From positions 1 to 64,000 of the forward strand of contig JACVTC010000223.1 of assembly GCA_016946835.1 (NCBI GenBank): a stretch of 64,000 nt of DNA, read 5' to 3'. The position numbers and the translations under genes were made by a program. Origin of the DNA: Neocallimastix lanati (nom. inval.) (Eukaryota > Neocallimastigomycota > Neocallimastigomycetes > Neocallimastigales > Neocallimastigaceae). Position 1 is the first letter of the stretch. Every line of letters starts with the position of its first letter. This document shows, piece by piece, positions 35,946 through 48,597 of the stretch. Under the pieces are notes generated by a model. The model ran no database searches and had not been told where the DNA came from. It saw nothing but the letters and a program-made list of their open reading frames with translations.

Positions 35946-38900
35946 TATTAAAATATAATTTTATACATTTTATTTTTAGATACCAAAACGTGAAATTGCT
36001 GTTGTATCTGAGTTATTAAATGATGTCTTAATGGTATTTATGCAAGGTCATTCTAATTCAACACCTGTTGTTCAAAAAGTCTGGCAAATTAATTCCACTT
36101 TTTTGATTTCAGGGTTGATTAAAGTATATAGAAAATTTCCAACTTCACTTTCAAAAATATTGGATATTGCTCAAGAAGTGAAAGTAAATATTTTTTTTTT
36201 TATTTTTGTTAGTAGTAAATAATATATATTTTAAATACAAATTTTGTATGTATTAAGATAGTTTTAATGAAATAATACTTAGGGTCTATCGCAAATTTTA
36301 GAAACCAAATATTATCGTTTTGCAATTGATTTAGCATCACTTGCATCAAGAAGAGACTATCTTAATCTTGATAAATGGCTTCAAGATCATATCAAAAGTG
36401 ATGGTGAACCATTTTTGATGGCATGTTTAGAATTTTTAGACGAGAAAATTGCACAAAAATTATATCCAGAAGAAAAGAATTTATATCCACAATCTGTTTT
36501 ATTATCTTATGATACCGTTTTAATTTTTATTAAAGTTATTAATTATTATATAAGGTAATATTTTATTAAATATTTTTTTTTTTTCATAAGTTGTAATATA
36601 ATGATAATAGAATATTTTTTGTTATAAAAACTATAATGAAACATATAAACTTTATTATTTCTATTTTAAATTTTAATTTTTATTTATTATTATTATTATT
36701 ATAATTTTATAATATTATTATTATTTTTATTATAATTATTTTATTATATTTTGAAAAAATATTAATATATATAGTATGCTTAATAACGAACAAATACAAG
36801 TTTATAAAAAGAAATTAGTAACGTATCTTCAAGCTTATCCACAATCGAAAAATATTAATACAGAAGAGATGAGTGAATATGTTAATCCATTAGTACCTGA
36901 AACTGAAAAGCAACAAGCAGCTTATTTAGCTGAATTAAGAATAAAAACAAATGAATACTTAGAGCTTTTTTATAAAAATCAATTGTCAATTGATCAAATG
37001 ATAAAATTATTTATTCATTTAAAAGGTTCTAAAAATAAATATGACTTAGATTTATTGAACTTAATGACAGCAAATATTGTTGAAAGTAATAAATCTTTTA
37101 TTCATTATCCGGAAATTCTATTGATTGGAAATATGATTAAATATCGTATTTTAAATGATGAATATTTAGTTAAAGCTTTAAAATTAATTTTAGATTCATT
37201 AAAAGCACAACCTAATACTAATCTTTTTAATTTTGGTTTAAGTGCATTACTTGAGTTTAAGTCAAGATTACCAGAATGGCCTCATTATAGTTCCAATTTG
37301 TTACAAATTGCTAATTTACATCAATTTCATCCAGAACTTATAAGATATATTCAAGAAATCATTACAAATGGAATGAATTATCCTGTCGAAGATATTACCG
37401 CCGAAAATCCAACAAATACATATAATACTATGATTACAAAAGATAAATCTTATATTAATTCAGTTTCAATTGAACCTACAAAGAAAGCATTATTTAAATC
37501 ATTAAATATTAATCCTGAAATTGATTTCCCAATAAAAAATAGTCAAAATATGGCCATACCATCCGAAACTGTTCAGGATAAAATATTATTTATTATCAAT
37601 AATGTTTCTGTTTCAAATATTGATATTAAGGTTCAGGAATTTAAAGAAATTTTGAAGGAAAGACATTATCATTGGTTGAGTCAATATTTAGTGGAACAAC
37701 GTGTTAGCATTGAACCAAATTTCCATTCTCTTTATATTTCATTTTTGGATAAATTAGAAAAACCATTGTTAATGAAAATTATTATTTATGAAACTTTTGT
37801 GAACATTTATTCTTTAATTAATTCAGAAAGTATAGTAGATAATTCTTCAGAACGATCTTTATTAAAGAATTTAGGTACATGGCTTGGTGGTATTACTTTA
37901 GCAAAAAATAAACCAATTAAACACAGAATATTGGCTATGAAAGAAATTTTATTGGAAGGTTATGACAATGGACGTTTAATTGTTATTATCCCATTTGTTT
38001 GTAAAGTTTTAGAACAAGCTTCAAAGAGTATTGTTTTTAGACCTCCAAATCCATGGACAATGGCTATATTGAAAGTACTTTCTGAAATTTATGAATTTAC
38101 TGATCTCAAATTGAATTTGAAATTTGAAATTGAAGTACTTTGTAAGAGTTTAGATATTGATATAAAAGATATTAAGCCTTCTAATTTCTTAAAGGAACGT
38201 CAAGCTAACAGTGATTTAAAAAAAGAGCAAAAAGAAAAATTAATGAATAATGGAAGAATTTCTTCTGAATATTATGGTAATCAACAAGTATTATCTCAAC
38301 AAAGGGTTGATATGAGTATTAATGGTGTGAATCCACAAGTTATGTATAATTCAAGTACTCCATCAATGGTAGAAAATGTTATAGGAATGAATAATAATCC
38401 AATGAATCAAATGAATAATGATATCAATATTTATCCGGAATTACAATTAATGTCATTTAATTCAAATATTACGTTATTTACTACTTATCCATTATTAAAG
38501 CAATTTATTCAGTCTGAATTTAATCAAGCTATAGATGAAATTTTAATTGCTGAAGTTGAAAGATACGTTAATATTGGTGTTATCACTACTGGTGAATTAA
38601 TTCTCAAGGATTTCATTATGGAACCAAGTGAAGAAAAAATGCGTAGTGCAGCCCATATAACTGTTCAGAGTTTAGTTACAAATTTAGTAATGGCTAATTG
38701 TAAGGATTCTCTTAGAATTAATATCAATGAACATATTAGAAATTTATTTATTTCTAGTGGCTTAAATATTGATATTCAAGTTGAACAAATTATTAATTCT
38801 ATTATTAGTAGTAATTATGATTTAGCCTATTCAGTTATTGAAAGATTAGCAATTGAAAAGGCAATTATTAATATTGATAAATACTTAAGTATGGCTTATA

Positions 38901-41344
38901 TTTATCGTATTAATAGTAGTAAGAATCCAAATCAGTCATTTATTGATATGAAATTAATTAAAAGTATGTATACTCAAGTTAATATTCCTGATATATTAAG
39001 TGTAAAGATAGGTGGATTGACTCCTGGTCAATATCAAATTTATAAGGAATTTAGTAGTATTACCCCAGCTAATAATATATTGTCCTCTAATCCACAAAAC
39101 AATGAACAATTGCTTCATCTTTATAATCAGCAAAATCAATTTCCAATGACTTCTCAGCAATCCCTTTCAATGCAATTACCTCAAAGTCAATCCAAAAATC
39201 AAGCATTATCTATGATTCAAATGAAGGATTCTTCATTATTTATTCAGGATGCCCAAAATTATAATAATTTTGCCAACCCACAAACTCAAGAAATGAATTA
39301 TAATTATAATATTCTTATTAATTTATTATTTGAAAAATTAGTTATTTTAATGAAAAGAATTGAAGATATTATTAATCAATATTCTGATGAAGTTTTATAC
39401 TCAATTAAGGATATTACTGATATTCATATATTATTAATTCAAATACCAAGTATAATAATATCAAATAATAATAATATGGATGATATACCTTTAATGCTTT
39501 TTGAAAAAATCATTACTTCACTTTATAAGAGTAATACAACGCTTTCACAAGATGTATATACTTTTATTTTAAATATATTATTTAAATTCTTGGAAGATAT
39601 ATCAACAAGAATTACTTCTTGGTTCCTTTCTATTGATAGTGAAGTTAAATTAAATGTATCGGTAACAAAAAGTATTCTTAAATCTAAATTAATCAGTACT
39701 GAAGAATTTGATGATAAATTATCTCAACAATTAAATAAAAATAAGGTGGATATTATTGATTATGTTGCTAATTTAATTAATATAGCAGTATTTAAAGATA
39801 TGGAATTATATGTAGATACCAGTGAATTTCCAAAATGTATAGAAGCATTCCAATTTATGGCTCAATATGATAATTGTCCAGAATCCGTAAATAATTTATT
39901 ATGTAATATCAAGAAACGTAATTCTGAAATTCAATATAAAGGTGATAAGAGTGGTTCACAAACCTTGAAAGAATTGGAATCTACTACTAGTAAAGGAAAT
40001 GAAGAAGGAGAAAATTCAAATGATGATAAGAATTCAGTTGATAAATTAAGTGATAAAACTAAAAATATTTCAATTTCATCTCTAGATGACAATAAAGAAA
40101 TATTATCATTCTTATTTAAGGAATGGATGACTATCTGCTTAAATAATAAGGGTGAAGAAGAGCAACTTAATTTCATCATAAGAATTCAAAATCAAAATTT
40201 ATTCAAGAGTGATAATGTAACATGTTTCTTCTTTAGATACTTTACGGAAATTAGTATTAATCAATATATTTTCTTTAAGAAGAGAAATTACATTAAGAAT
40301 ATTGTTAATCAACCCGTTGATGCGTATGCTAAATTAATTGTTTTATTAATCAAATATAAACCAAAATTAATTGATAATCAAATTGATATTAATAATATGA
40401 ATAATAATGATACTGATTATTCAAATGAACAAGTTAAATTAGCTACTCAAGTTCTTTCTGTAATTGTTTTAGTAATGGTACAATCCCATGAAAAACAAAA
40501 AGTTTTATTTAATCAACAACCTTACTTTAGATTATTCTCAAGTATACTTTATGAATTAGAAAAGATTGAAAAGAGTATTCAACAGGTTTATTTCCAAATT
40601 TTATTATCTATTAGTAACTCTTTCCATTCACTTCAACCGCTTTCCGTTCCTGGATTTACTTTTTCATGGCTACAATTAATTTCACATCGTTCCTTCATGC
40701 CAAAGCTAATATTACTTGAAAATCAAAAGGGATGGCCATATTATCTTCGTCATATTATTGATTTATTTAAATTCTTAGGAATTTTCTTACAAACTGGACA
40801 ACAATTAAGTGAAGAAATATTAATGCTTTACAGTGGTACTTTACGTGTATTTTTAGTATTATTACATGATTTTCCAGAATTCCTTAGTGGATATCATATT
40901 GTTTTAATTGATGTTATTCCTTCATCCTGTATTCAATTACGTAATTTGATTTTAAGTGCATTCCCAAGTAATATGAGGTTCCCTGACCCTTTAACTCCTA
41001 ATTTAAAAATTGAAAATCTTCAAGATTTCCAACAACCACCAGTTATCCTTTCTGATTATACCGCTAATTTGATTAAATATAATATAAAACAGGACGTTGA
41101 TCAATACTTAAAAAATAAAGAACCAGAATCATTAATTAACAATTTGTCTAAAATATTATTGAAGAATGAAAAAGAAAATAATGACTTTAATGAATCAAAA
41201 TATAATATTCCTTTAATTAATTCGTTTATATTCTATATTGGTATTCAAGCTATCAGTGCAATGAATCAAAAACCAGAAAATACATCAACCAAAGATATTG
41301 TATTTGATATATATATGCAATTAATGAAGTTTGATTCCGAAGGT

Positions 41345-41395
<51 letters not shown>

Positions 41396-42033
41396 TAAAA
41401 TAAATATGATTATATTTATTGAAATAATAAATATAACAATAATCATAGCAATAATTATAATAATCATAATAAAAAAATAATAATAATAATAATAATAATT
41501 AAATTTGATTTTTAATTTTAATTTTTTATTTTAATTTAATAGGTCGTTATTATATTTTAAATGCAATTGTAAATCAGTTAAGATATCCAAACCGTCATAC
41601 TCAATATTTCAGTTCTTTATTACTAAAATTATTTATTGAAGCTGAAGAAGAAATTGTTCAAGAACAAATTACAAGGTAAATAAATATATATAATATTTAA
41701 TAAATTTTAGATAAATTGAATTAATTAATAAAATAATATTTATAAATATATATATTTTTTTTAATCAGGGTATTGTTAGAACGACTTGTAATTAACAAGC
41801 CTCATCCATGGTAAATGAATTATAATAAATATTAAAAATGATGAAAATTTTCTAAAATTTATTTATTATATATAATTATTTGAAAATAATATAGGGGTTT
41901 ATTATATACATTTATTGAATTAATTAAAAATCAAAAGTATAAATTCTGGGAACATAAAAACTTTATTAAATGTGCTCCAGAAATTGAAGAAATTTTCAAT
42001 AATGTTGTTCTTAGTGTTTCAAGAAAATCATAA
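34920..42033 (+). CDS. NOT1: CCR4-NOT scaffold subunit NOT1, 9 exons
   Basis: Scaffold of the CCR4-NOT deadenylase complex in mRNA decay. Exons: 34920-35222, 35327-35440, 35524-35871, 35980-36183, 36283-36554, 36775-41342, 41543-41675, 41769-41810, 41895-42033. They give 2040 aa, all GT-AG and in frame. Visible conserved blocks: the N-terminal HEAT region ([22 protein letters not shown]); the CAF1-binding MIF4G region from about 680 ([31 protein letters not shown]); a CAF40/NOT9-binding DUF3819-like region from about 965; and the NOT2/3/5-binding C-terminus ([49 protein letters not shown]). The start at 34920 aligns with a Met well inside human CNOT1 (near residue 228). The N-terminus is therefore either short or has an upstream exon I could not find. 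Confidence 0.95.
41343..41542 (+). repeat. NOT1 intron 6 with a 44-nt poly-T beside the donor
   Basis: The intron begins GTAG and runs straight into 44 T (41347-41390), then A/T sequence to AG at 41541-41542. Translating through it gives only a poly-Phe tail. The exon junction restores the conserved G-RYYILNAI reading, so it is an intron. Confidence 0.85.
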
Positions 42034-42655
42034 ACGGTTAATTATTAAAATAATATCTTTCTTATATATAAATATATATATAGTATTAAAATACCATTCA
42101 TAATAAAATATATATATATATAAGTATTAAATAGATAGTAATAATCTATAAACCTTTATCTTTATAATATTACTATTATAAAATAATTTTATTAGTTTTA
42201 AATTGTTGTTTTCTATCATAATATATATATATATTTAATTGTTATAATTGTGTAGTAATTTTTGAAATATTTATTTATTTATTTATTTATTTATTTTAAT
42301 ATTATTATATAAATTTTATTTTATTTTATTTTATTTGTTTTTTTTTTTTTGAAAAATATTTAAATTGTATATAATGTATATAATAATAATAATAGCAATA
42401 ATAATGTTAATAACAAAAAAAAAAAAAAAAAAAAAAAAGAAAGAAAAAAGAAAAAAAAATTATCGAATTTAATAAATATATAATAATTAAAAGTAAATAA
42501 TATAATAATATATATATAAACAAAAAAACAAGAAAAAAAAAATAAAATAAAATAAAATAAAATAAAATCTTTAAATTTATAATAGAATAGAAAAGTTAAA
42601 ATTAAAATATATATATATATTTAATAAAAAAACTAATTACAAAAAAAATTAAAAA

Positions 42656-42701
<46 letters not shown>

Positions 42702-42877
42702 TAAAAAAAGGAAATAAAAATTATAAATAAAAATAGATTAATATAATAAAAAGAGAAATATAAAATAAAAATTAATAAATAAATTAATAAAAGAAATAAA
42801 ATAAGTAATAAAATAAATAAATAAATAATAAAATAAATAAATAAATAATAAAATAAATAAATAAAAATAAATAAATA

Positions 42878-42910
<33 letters not shown>

Positions 42911-43487
42911 TAAACTTGAATAAAAAAATAAAATATTAATTATAGAAAAAAAAATCATAAATTACAATAAACGTTTGTTTAAGTAAATAAATAAATATAT
43001 AAAAAAAAACTTTTAAGTATATAAGTAAATAAATATTAATAATAAAAAAATATTTAAAATTATATTCTTTGGTGTAATTTATAAATTTTGAAAAATATTA
43101 TAATTAATTTTATAATTTTTTATTAAATATTTTTAGTTCAGAATTAATTCTTTTTATGTTTTATTAATAAAATAATTCATTTTAATAATTTAATAATAAT
43201 TTATTTTAATAATTATAATAATTCATATGGAATTTGTATTAACATAAAATTTGTCTATAAAAAAAAAAAATTAACATAAAATTATTTATAAAAGATGAAT
43301 TTTAAACTAATCTGTATGAAAAAATGTATTAATGTAGAATTAAAAAAAAAAAAAAAAAATCACATTAAATTATATAATTTCATAATTAAATAACACTAGT
43401 AAAAAGCAGTTAAGATTAATGAATAATTATTCCAAATACTTTTATAAAAATCTAAAGAAAATCTTATTTTAATGATTAAAAAGTTAA
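42034..43487. other. Intergenic, simple A/T repeats
   Basis: No gene. Poly-A runs at about 42416-42438 and 42660-42699, and (AAAT)n blocks at about 42800-42900. The long minus-strand Ile/Leu/Phe/Tyr-only ORF here is a product of these repeats. Confidence 0.6.
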
Positions 43488-44831
43488 TTTTTTTTTTTTT
43501 TTTTTTTTTAACATAGAGAAAATTTTATTTAATTTATAATAATAATAAAATTATATGATTTTAATGAAAATAAAATAAAATAAAAAACATGAAATAAAAA
43601 ATTATATATTATATAATTATAAAAATGCGTTAGAAGCAATAGCCTCTAACTTTTCCCATTCATCGATGATAACACCACGTCCATTATTACGAGTAATAAA
43701 TTCAGTATTAGCGTTATCAAACGAATCTGTATCAGATCTTTCACTGGGAGGTGAAAATCCATGTCTTATCACGCTCTTAGCAACGGTAGATTCAATAGAT
43801 TCAACGGAATACCATTTCATCAAAAAGATCGACAAATTAATGGTATTACGTTTGTTAGAAACTCCGCAATCCCCACAAAATACGGAATAGTCGACGAAGT
43901 TGAACTTTGTTTAAAAATATTGTCAACTAATTGTCATTGTTCTACATCATTAAGTTTAATTTTTTCATATATTGAACTTCCACCAAGAAGAGCACTCAAT
44001 ATAAAATAATAAATATTATTATCATAATCCTTTTCTGAATCTAAGGAAATATCCAAGTAATTTTGTTCAATTATCATTGCAAACTTTCAAAAAGAGATCA
44101 TCTAGAAAAGGTAAAGATTTATGATAATTGTTATGGTTATGATTTTGAATGTCTGGAACAATATAGTTATGATTTGCATATATTTGTCGATATTTTGTAT
44201 TGTTTATTTCTGTAATTTTCCAATTTTTTACATGCAAAGATCCAGTAAGAAAAGCTAGGTACACTAACACCACAACATGGGTAACATTTAGGACAATCTT
44301 CTGAGACTATTTTTCTTTTAATGGAAATACTAATGTCAAATTAAAACCACATCTAGTTCAAGAAATCCAAAAGAATCCCAATTGATACTTAGGATATTGA
44401 AATGTTAAGTTTTTGATTTCTGAAATAAATCCAAAATCATTCTCCTTGTAAAAAATTGCCTTTTTAGCTTTTGAAAGTTTGAAGACATTTCTTTCCCAAT
44501 AAAACTTTTTTATTTCACTTGTTTTCTTACCATTTAATTTCTTATCCAAAGTCTTTGATTTTTTAGTCCATAAGTAATGTGACATAGTAGGAATATTATT
44601 AGTGAGATGATTAATAATACATGATGAGTTTTTCCATTTTTTAAAGCAGCGTAATTGAGATTTAGCATTGATAGCTGAAAGAGGAGGTATTCTCAATTCA
44701 CGAGTAATATCATAGAGACTAACATAAGAATTACGGGATTTAAATCCATAACTCCAATAAAAACCTCTATTAATAATCTTTTGAGCATTAGAGCATCTGT
44801 TTATTATTTTAATTTTATAATACTTAAACAA
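43488..44831 (-). mobile_element. 3' half of a LINE with poly-A tail, decayed
   Basis: Read on the minus strand from 44831: a 157-codon frame homologous to the LINE remnant at 31017-31388. After a frameshift comes a cysteine-rich zinc-finger-like segment (CPKC…CCGVSVP…C) near 44260-44330, and after more lesions LLGGSS-type sequence near 43990. The last 72 codons end at 43617 (EWEKLEAIASNAFL). About 105 nt of 3' UTR follow, then a 22-nt poly-A tail (T run at 43488-43509 on the plus strand). Tail, order of motifs and orientation all fit a 5'-truncated non-LTR retrotransposon. No clear target duplication seen. Confidence 0.65.
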
Positions 44832-44840
44832 ATATATGAT

Positions 44841-44876
<36 letters not shown>

Positions 44877-45226
44877 TTTATTATTCGAATTTAAATTTAT
44901 TAATAAAACAGGATTTTTATTTTCTTCTTTGTTTGATAGTATATTATTTATTTTTAATTTTAATTAAGGTAAATTTAATAAAATTAATATGAAGAAGATA
45001 AAATATAAAAAAAAAAAAATTTTTTTTTATTTATAAATAATATATATGTGTATAACATATCATCATTTATTTATCATTTATTAACAAAAAATATAAAATG
45101 TTAACTTAAAATAATAAATATATTAAATAAATATATAATATAAATTAAAATGTTATTTTGATTTATTTATAGTTTGGTATATATTCTTTTCTTTTTATTT
45201 TTTTTAAAAAAAAAATTGCTTAAATA

Positions 45227-46445
45227 TCATGAACAGAATTCTTCACGAAATTGAAATAAATTTAATCTTCTTCTTAATGAAAAAGGATTTTTTATATAAA
45301 GTGGTTTTGGCTGGTGATATTTAATAACATTATATACAATTTCTGCTTCTTCATCAGAATTTGCTGGTAATTCCAAACCTGCAGCAATAGTCGCAGCATT
45401 AGCAGCCGCTTCTGCAGCATCTTTTAATGCTTTACGATTTGCCGCTGCTTTTGCATCTTTTTTCTGTTTTGCCATTGAATTTGCTAATTGATTTGCAGCC
45501 ATTTCTGTATTATATTATTTAATATAACATGATATTATTATACATTATTTTAATATGATTATTAATTAAATATAAAATATAATAAATCTATATATATTAT
45601 TTTTAAATATTTAGATAATTTTTTTTTTTGTTAAAAAAAATTAATTTTACCTTTTAATCTACTTGTAGCTCTAAATAAAGTATCATAATCTTGAGATCTT
45701 CCTTGAACAGCACGTTTTGCTGATACAGAGTGGATCTTACATGTTAATGAACGAGTGCATACAGTACCATTTTCGGTCATTACACCACATTGCTTATCTA
45801 AATCAATTGGTCCTAAATTAAAAATAAACATATATATTATATATTTCAATATATTTTATTTATATATATATATATTTTAAAAAAAAATATCAATAATAAA
45901 AACATTAATTTTCGTTAAACCTTTTTTCTTTTTAGTTGTTTTTTTAGCATTATCATTGTCTTTGTTTTTTTTCTTTTCTTTTACAGATTCATTATCTTTA
46001 CTATTTGCTTTAGATTCTTTTTCTAAAGATTGACCATCTTAATTTTAAAAAATATATTTAATTAGTATTAATTATTTTTTTATTTTATTATTATTATTTC
46101 TTAATTTTTTATTTTTAACATGAAACATATATGTTATATATATATATAATATTTTTATATTTCACCTTCCGCTAATTTTCTTTTTTTATTTTTCTTTTGT
46201 TTAACGACAGGTAGTGGTTTAGAAGCATAAAATAAATTTAATTGAACATCTTTTTTCAATGGCTCACTTTCTTCTAGTAGTTGTTTGACTTTTTTACAAT
46301 TTTCTATTAATAATAATAATAATAATATTAATAATAATAACAATAGTAATATATTTTTAATAATTATAATAATAATATCAATAAAAAATATATATAATTA
46401 TATCAAAATAATAGTGATAATAAATGATAATAATAATAATAAATG

Positions 46446-46495
<50 letters not shown>

Positions 46496-46860
46496 TAATT
46501 ATAATAGTAAAATTAAAATAGTAATACATTTATTTTATCATTTAAAATAATTATTAAATTACCTAAATGATATAATAAGGCACTTTGCAATATTGGTTTT
46601 TTACAATTATTGCAAGAAACAATTAGAAATTCATCTTCTAATGGTATATTAAATATTTTCTTATGTTTATAATATGAAGTTAAGAAAATATTCCAAATTT
46701 AAAACTGCATATATTATATATATATTAATTATTGTTTTTTAATCATATTTATAAAAAGGATATTTTCTTCAAGAAGGACGGAGTATTCTAATTCTGATTT
46801 TGTTTTATCTTTTAATTTTATTATATTATAAAAAAAAGAGAAAAGAAAAGAAAAGAAATG

Positions 46861-46898
<38 letters not shown>

Positions 46899-47457
46899 AA
46901 AAAAGAAAAAGAAAAAGAAATCACGTTAGATATCATTATATTACATTATTTAAAATTTTATTTATAATTCTTATCTATATTAATATAAAAGAGTAAGGTT
47001 ACCTTTTATAAATTGTTTTTCTGTCGGTTCTATTATTATATTTTATAATATATTCAACAAATTAGAATCGAAATAATATAAATATTACAATAACAATAAT
47101 TTTTGTTTATAAAAATATTAAAATATATAATTATTTTTTTTAATTATTTTATTATTTTAATTTTTATTATTTATTATTTATTATTTATTGTTTATAAATA
47201 AATATATATAATTTTTTTTTTTTTTTTTTTTTAAGTATTATATTTTGTTATATATACATTGATTGATATTTTATTATTAAATATTAAATGAATTTAACTC
47301 ATTTATTGTTATCAAAATAAAAGGAATTTATAATAAAAATAAATAAATAAATAAACATTATTTTTAACAACTTATAAAATAAAATTCAATAATAACCATC
47401 AAAATCAAGTATTTCTTTATATTTTTTCCAAGATATATCATGCGAATGCTTTCCCAT
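45227..47457 (-). CDS. SGF73/ataxin-7-like SAGA subunit, 8 exons, one AT-AC intron
   Basis: SGF73 anchors the deubiquitinase module to the SAGA coactivator. Exons (minus): 47457-47397, 47029-47003, 46808-46764 (or from 46793), 46664-46563, 46303-46166, 46037-45921, 45812-45651, 45504-45227, giving 309 aa, all in frame. A first zinc site reads C62-x2-C65-x11-H77-x3-C81, after PLEDEF, as in SGF73 homologues. A Lys-rich linker follows, then the SCA7 domain with C172-x9-C182-x5-C188-x2-H191 and [10 protein letters not shown]. The Ala/Lys-rich C-terminus matches ataxin-7-type tails. Intron 3 is an AT-AC intron (separate entry). Exons 1-3 are supported by frame and splice logic only, and the intron 1 donor GTTATT is weak. 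Neighbour CFAP92-like gene is on the same strand, 370 bp upstream. Confidence 0.85.
46665..46763 (-). other. U12-type AT-AC intron in the SGF73 gene
   Basis: 99 nt. It starts ATATCCTTTTT and ends AAAC, with branch-like TTTTCTTAAC whose last A is 15 nt from the 3' end. No GT donor in the exon leads to a workable join. The AT-AC join restores [17 protein letters not shown] in frame (phase 1), next to the conserved zinc site. The 5' site matches the U12 consensus [A/G]TATCCTT exactly. Confidence 0.8.
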
Positions 47458-47825
47458 AGTTTATAATACAATAGTCTTTTTAACAATTTATTTTATTTAT
47501 TATTATATTTTACTAATTAAATGATTATTATATTACATAATAATTTTTTTAATAATTAATGATTAAAATATAGATTTTGTTAAATAAAAATACATTTACA
47601 TATTTATTTTTAAATTTAATGTATACATTCAACATTAATATATAAAATAATTATAAAAAAATTTTTATTATTTTATTTAATTATTATAAATTTCAAAATT
47701 TTGGGAATTATATTTTTTATTGTATGAATGAATTAAAACTTTTATGTACTAGTATAATTTATATTTATATATGCAAAAAGAAATAATATTTTAATTTATT
47801 ATATTTATAATTATGAAATTTATGA

Positions 47826-48542
47826 TTATAATATTTTATTATTTATTACCTTTGAATAATCATCTTGTAGATTCTTTTTTCTTAATTCTGAACTATTTAA
47901 ATATTGAATACTATATATATATGGTATTCCTTCGTTACCATATACTCTTTCTCTTTCTGGATATGGTATTGGTATATTTTGAAATTTATCCTTTTTTTTT
48001 ATTATATAAATTAATTATTTAAAATTAATATATTTCTTTTTTTTTGTAATTAAAAATATTAATTATATTTTATAATAAAATATAAAATATTTTACAATAT
48101 TTTGTTTGATAAAGTTTGGTTCTCTATTAATTTTCTTCTTAGTTAAATCCATATATAAATAATTAATATCATCTATTTTTTTGTAATTTTCATTATTTTT
48201 TTTATTTTGATATAATACAACGGATTCTTCTTCGTTATTTATAGTACAACTGGAAGACATATTTTGTTCTTGATGTGTGTTTAATTGTAAAAGTATTTCA
48301 TATACTGTAATATTATTTCCTAGAGTTCCTATTAATGAATTTAATTGCTCATATGAAGGGAATAATAATTTAGAGTTTATTTCTTCTATTGAATTACATT
48401 CATCAATCTTTATTTTATTATATTTTATTATATTTTATTATATTTAATTATATTTTATTATATTTTATTATATTTTATTATATTTTATTATATTTTATTA
48501 TAAATAAATTTTATTTTTATTTGATATATTATATATAAATAC

Positions 48543-48597
<55 letters not shown>

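Noticed and set aside
41343-41392. Poly-Phe C-terminus of the NOT1 reading frame
   Set aside because: It is intronic poly-T; splicing restores the conserved NOT1 C-terminus in three further exons.
42602-42958. 118-codon hydrophobic minus-strand ORF
   Set aside because: Composed only of A/T simple repeats; no sign of a protein.
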